Assembly (NCBI RefSeq): GCF_003573695.1
Contig: NC_039365.1
Coordinates: 79,805,082 to 79,869,081, forward strand
Length of the DNA: 64,000 nucleotides
Source: Papaver somniferum
Taxonomy: Eukaryota; Streptophyta; Magnoliopsida; Ranunculales; Papaveraceae
Reading direction: 5' to 3'
Positions within the stretch are counted from its first letter, which is position 1, and each line of letters starts with the position of its first letter. Position numbers and translations under genes: made by a program. Shown one piece after another: positions 62,391-64,000 of the stretch. A model generated the notes under the pieces. That model did no database searches. It was not told the DNA's origin and saw nothing but the letters and a program-made list of their open reading frames with translations.

Positions 62391-64000
62391 GTCATGTCCG
62401 ACTGTAGATGGGGAAAAACGATTTACTGGTTTTTACGGAATCGAGGAGATGACCGTGCGGAGGAGACTCCTTGAACCGAGCAAATGCTCAACATCACACA
62501 GATGCACTGCAAGAAGGGAGTGCTTTAAGTTTGAGAGATCAATCTGTAGTACTCCGGCCTAAACCAAGACAATGGCCGTTCCAGAGTCAATCCGGTCACA
62601 AGAGAGGATGGGTCGATCTGTAGGAGGAAAGCTGAGAAATGTGTGAGATCAATGGTGATCTAGATTGTAGGTGTGTTGTGTATTCTGTGTAAGAAAGTTC
62701 TGAATGATTTAATTTACTCAGTTGAGAGTGATTGTTCAGACGATGAGTTCGTGTAGACGAAAGATTGTCTGTATGAACTTGTCGAGAAATTCTTGTCCGT
62801 TTCAATCATGATTCAAAGGCCTTTTATATTGCTGAATTGAAAACACCATGATCCCATAAAGTGTGACAGTTGTTGGAGTCAAAGAGTGGGGAAGTGGAAA
62901 ATCGTGTTGAAACCAGTTGCTCATCGTGCGGAGACTTGGTTAACTTTCCACCCACTACTTTGCTAAGTCCTCCAACTGATTGCACGACTTGTTTACATTC
63001 TCATCGTGTGTATGAACACACGTGCCGTAGACCACCAGACCAAAACCCTAGTTAATATCCCCTCATGTGACACGATTGATATCTCATGAATATGGAGATT
63101 GCAAGACAGACGTGTATTTAGTTAGTCAGTTGCTGACTTTATGGGACGATGAGTCCTGGTATTGCTGAGTTGAATATAATTTGCAAATGTTTTGAGACTC
63201 ATGATTGAACATGTATGCTGAGACAAAAAATATCATTTTCGAATAAATGTTGATACCCTGAGAAAACTGTGTTGTTGAATCGTCGAATATTGATAGTTGA
63301 ATCAATATTCCTTAGTCTGAGCAAATATTGCTAGTCTGAGCAAATGTTGCTCATTTGATGAATTATTGAATATTGATACTTGAACCAACATTCTTCAGCG
63401 TGAACAAATATTGTCCATTTGAGCGAATGTTGCTCATTTGATGAATTGTTGAATATTAATAGTTGAACCAATATTCTTTGGTGCAAGCAAATGTTGCTCG
63501 TTTGAGGAATCATTGGTAACAAGACCAAGATAAATATTAATTTAAAATACTGGAAGTTGAGCCGAGTATAATTAATTAGGGTGTTGATCATGGGATCAAC
63601 ATAAAAATTATTGGCGTTTGAATCTACTCAGGTTACGTTTTTGCAGAGCTCTAGATTCGAAACCCTAATTTTGATCAGTTGCTGATCAATTGATGATTTA
63701 TTGAAATCAACCACGGAATGAAGGAGGGACCGGCTATATGGGATGATGAGTCACTATGTAGCGCCCAGATGCTCAAGTGAGCAAAAATACCAAAGTCTCT
63801 TGAAGACCAGTTGGTGAAAAGATGATTAAATGCTGGTTTAATCATTTATTAAAATAATGCTCGTGTGAGCGCCATGTAGTAAAACCTGATTGTGGAGAGA
63901 TGAGGGACCGACCAAGGGGGAATGAAACCGTCCCTTGGTGATCATGGGACCAACTGATGGTCATTTCAGCAAACTCCAAGTTGTTTGGGAAGAGTTTGGA
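62391..64000. mobile_element. Partial LTR-type TE at right window edge
   Basis: LTR B sequence stops at about 62390. The new sequence (TGTCCGACTGTAGATGG at 62397) runs to the window end. It shares GAGAGATCAATCTGTA and CCGGCCTAAACCAAGA with the insert at 46690-46740, and contains a TATA-like TTTTATATTG near 62822. Bases 63290-63520 hold three or so diverged units of about 85 bp (TTGAATATTGATA, GAACCAATATTC, GCAAATGTTGCTC). No ORF is convincing. Probably an LTR, orientation unknown. Confidence 0.45.

Overview
The window looks like gene-poor, repeat-rich nuclear DNA from a flowering plant, probably a eudicot. The evidence is GT-AG split genes with AT-rich introns, Mutator-like (MULE), hAT-like and Harbinger-like DNA transposons, an Athila-type Ty3/gypsy element, and nested Ty1/copia-style LTR elements primed by initiator tRNA-Met. 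A poppy-family (Ranunculales) origin is only an impression from the repeat style. No RNA gene, CRISPR array or prokaryotic feature was seen.

Bases 1-13,270: a short 3'-terminal exon fragment and two independently inserted hAT-like MITEs (135-779 and 798-1485, each flanked by an 8-bp target duplication). The one well-supported host gene follows on the minus strand (coding exons 10629-10486, 4486-4321, 3093-2879). It is a 174-residue ankyrin-repeat protein resembling the phytochrome-interacting ankyrin-repeat (PIA) family. Its 6-kb first intron holds a Harbinger-like MITE and a 2.9-kb Pack-MULE that captured part of a WAT1/EamA transporter gene. The expected acceptor of that intron reads GG instead of AG. 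A further MULE-like element (11373-13056) lies upstream.

Bases 13,275-24,597: a complete 11.3-kb MULE with degenerate terminal inverted repeats and a perfect 9-bp target duplication. It carries two convergent multi-exon genes: a mudrA-type transposase (minus) and a plant-mobile-domain/Ulp1-like cysteine protease gene (plus), the arrangement known from Kaonashi (KI) MULEs. Introns of both genes and the gap between them hold roughly 45-50 copies of a short palindrome, GTGTAACT-N3-AGTTACAC, which is absent from the exons. This is the most unusual structure in the window.

Bases 25,251-35,218: an Athila-lineage element on the minus strand, with 1.63-kb LTRs that are about 98% identical, a tRNA-Asp-like primer site, gag, protease/RT, RNase H and integrase. 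Its reading frame is broken by nonsense and frameshift changes.

Bases 35,219-38,550: a small TIR element built of GTCGT/ATGAC words (35687-36746), plus unassigned sequence.

Bases 38,553-64,000: a nested stack. Element B (38553 to beyond 62390) contains element A (41689-55159, duplication AAATG). A contains a plus-strand solo LTR (46053-50920, duplication AAATC), which holds a further insert with a GC-rich minisatellite. B's right LTR contains another solo LTR (58585-61396, duplication GAATT) and is cut at about 62390 by a TE that runs off the window. A and B are non-autonomous and share two ORFs (coiled coil plus zinc knuckle; a second helical protein) with no pol. All boundaries, splice sites and identities were read by eye.
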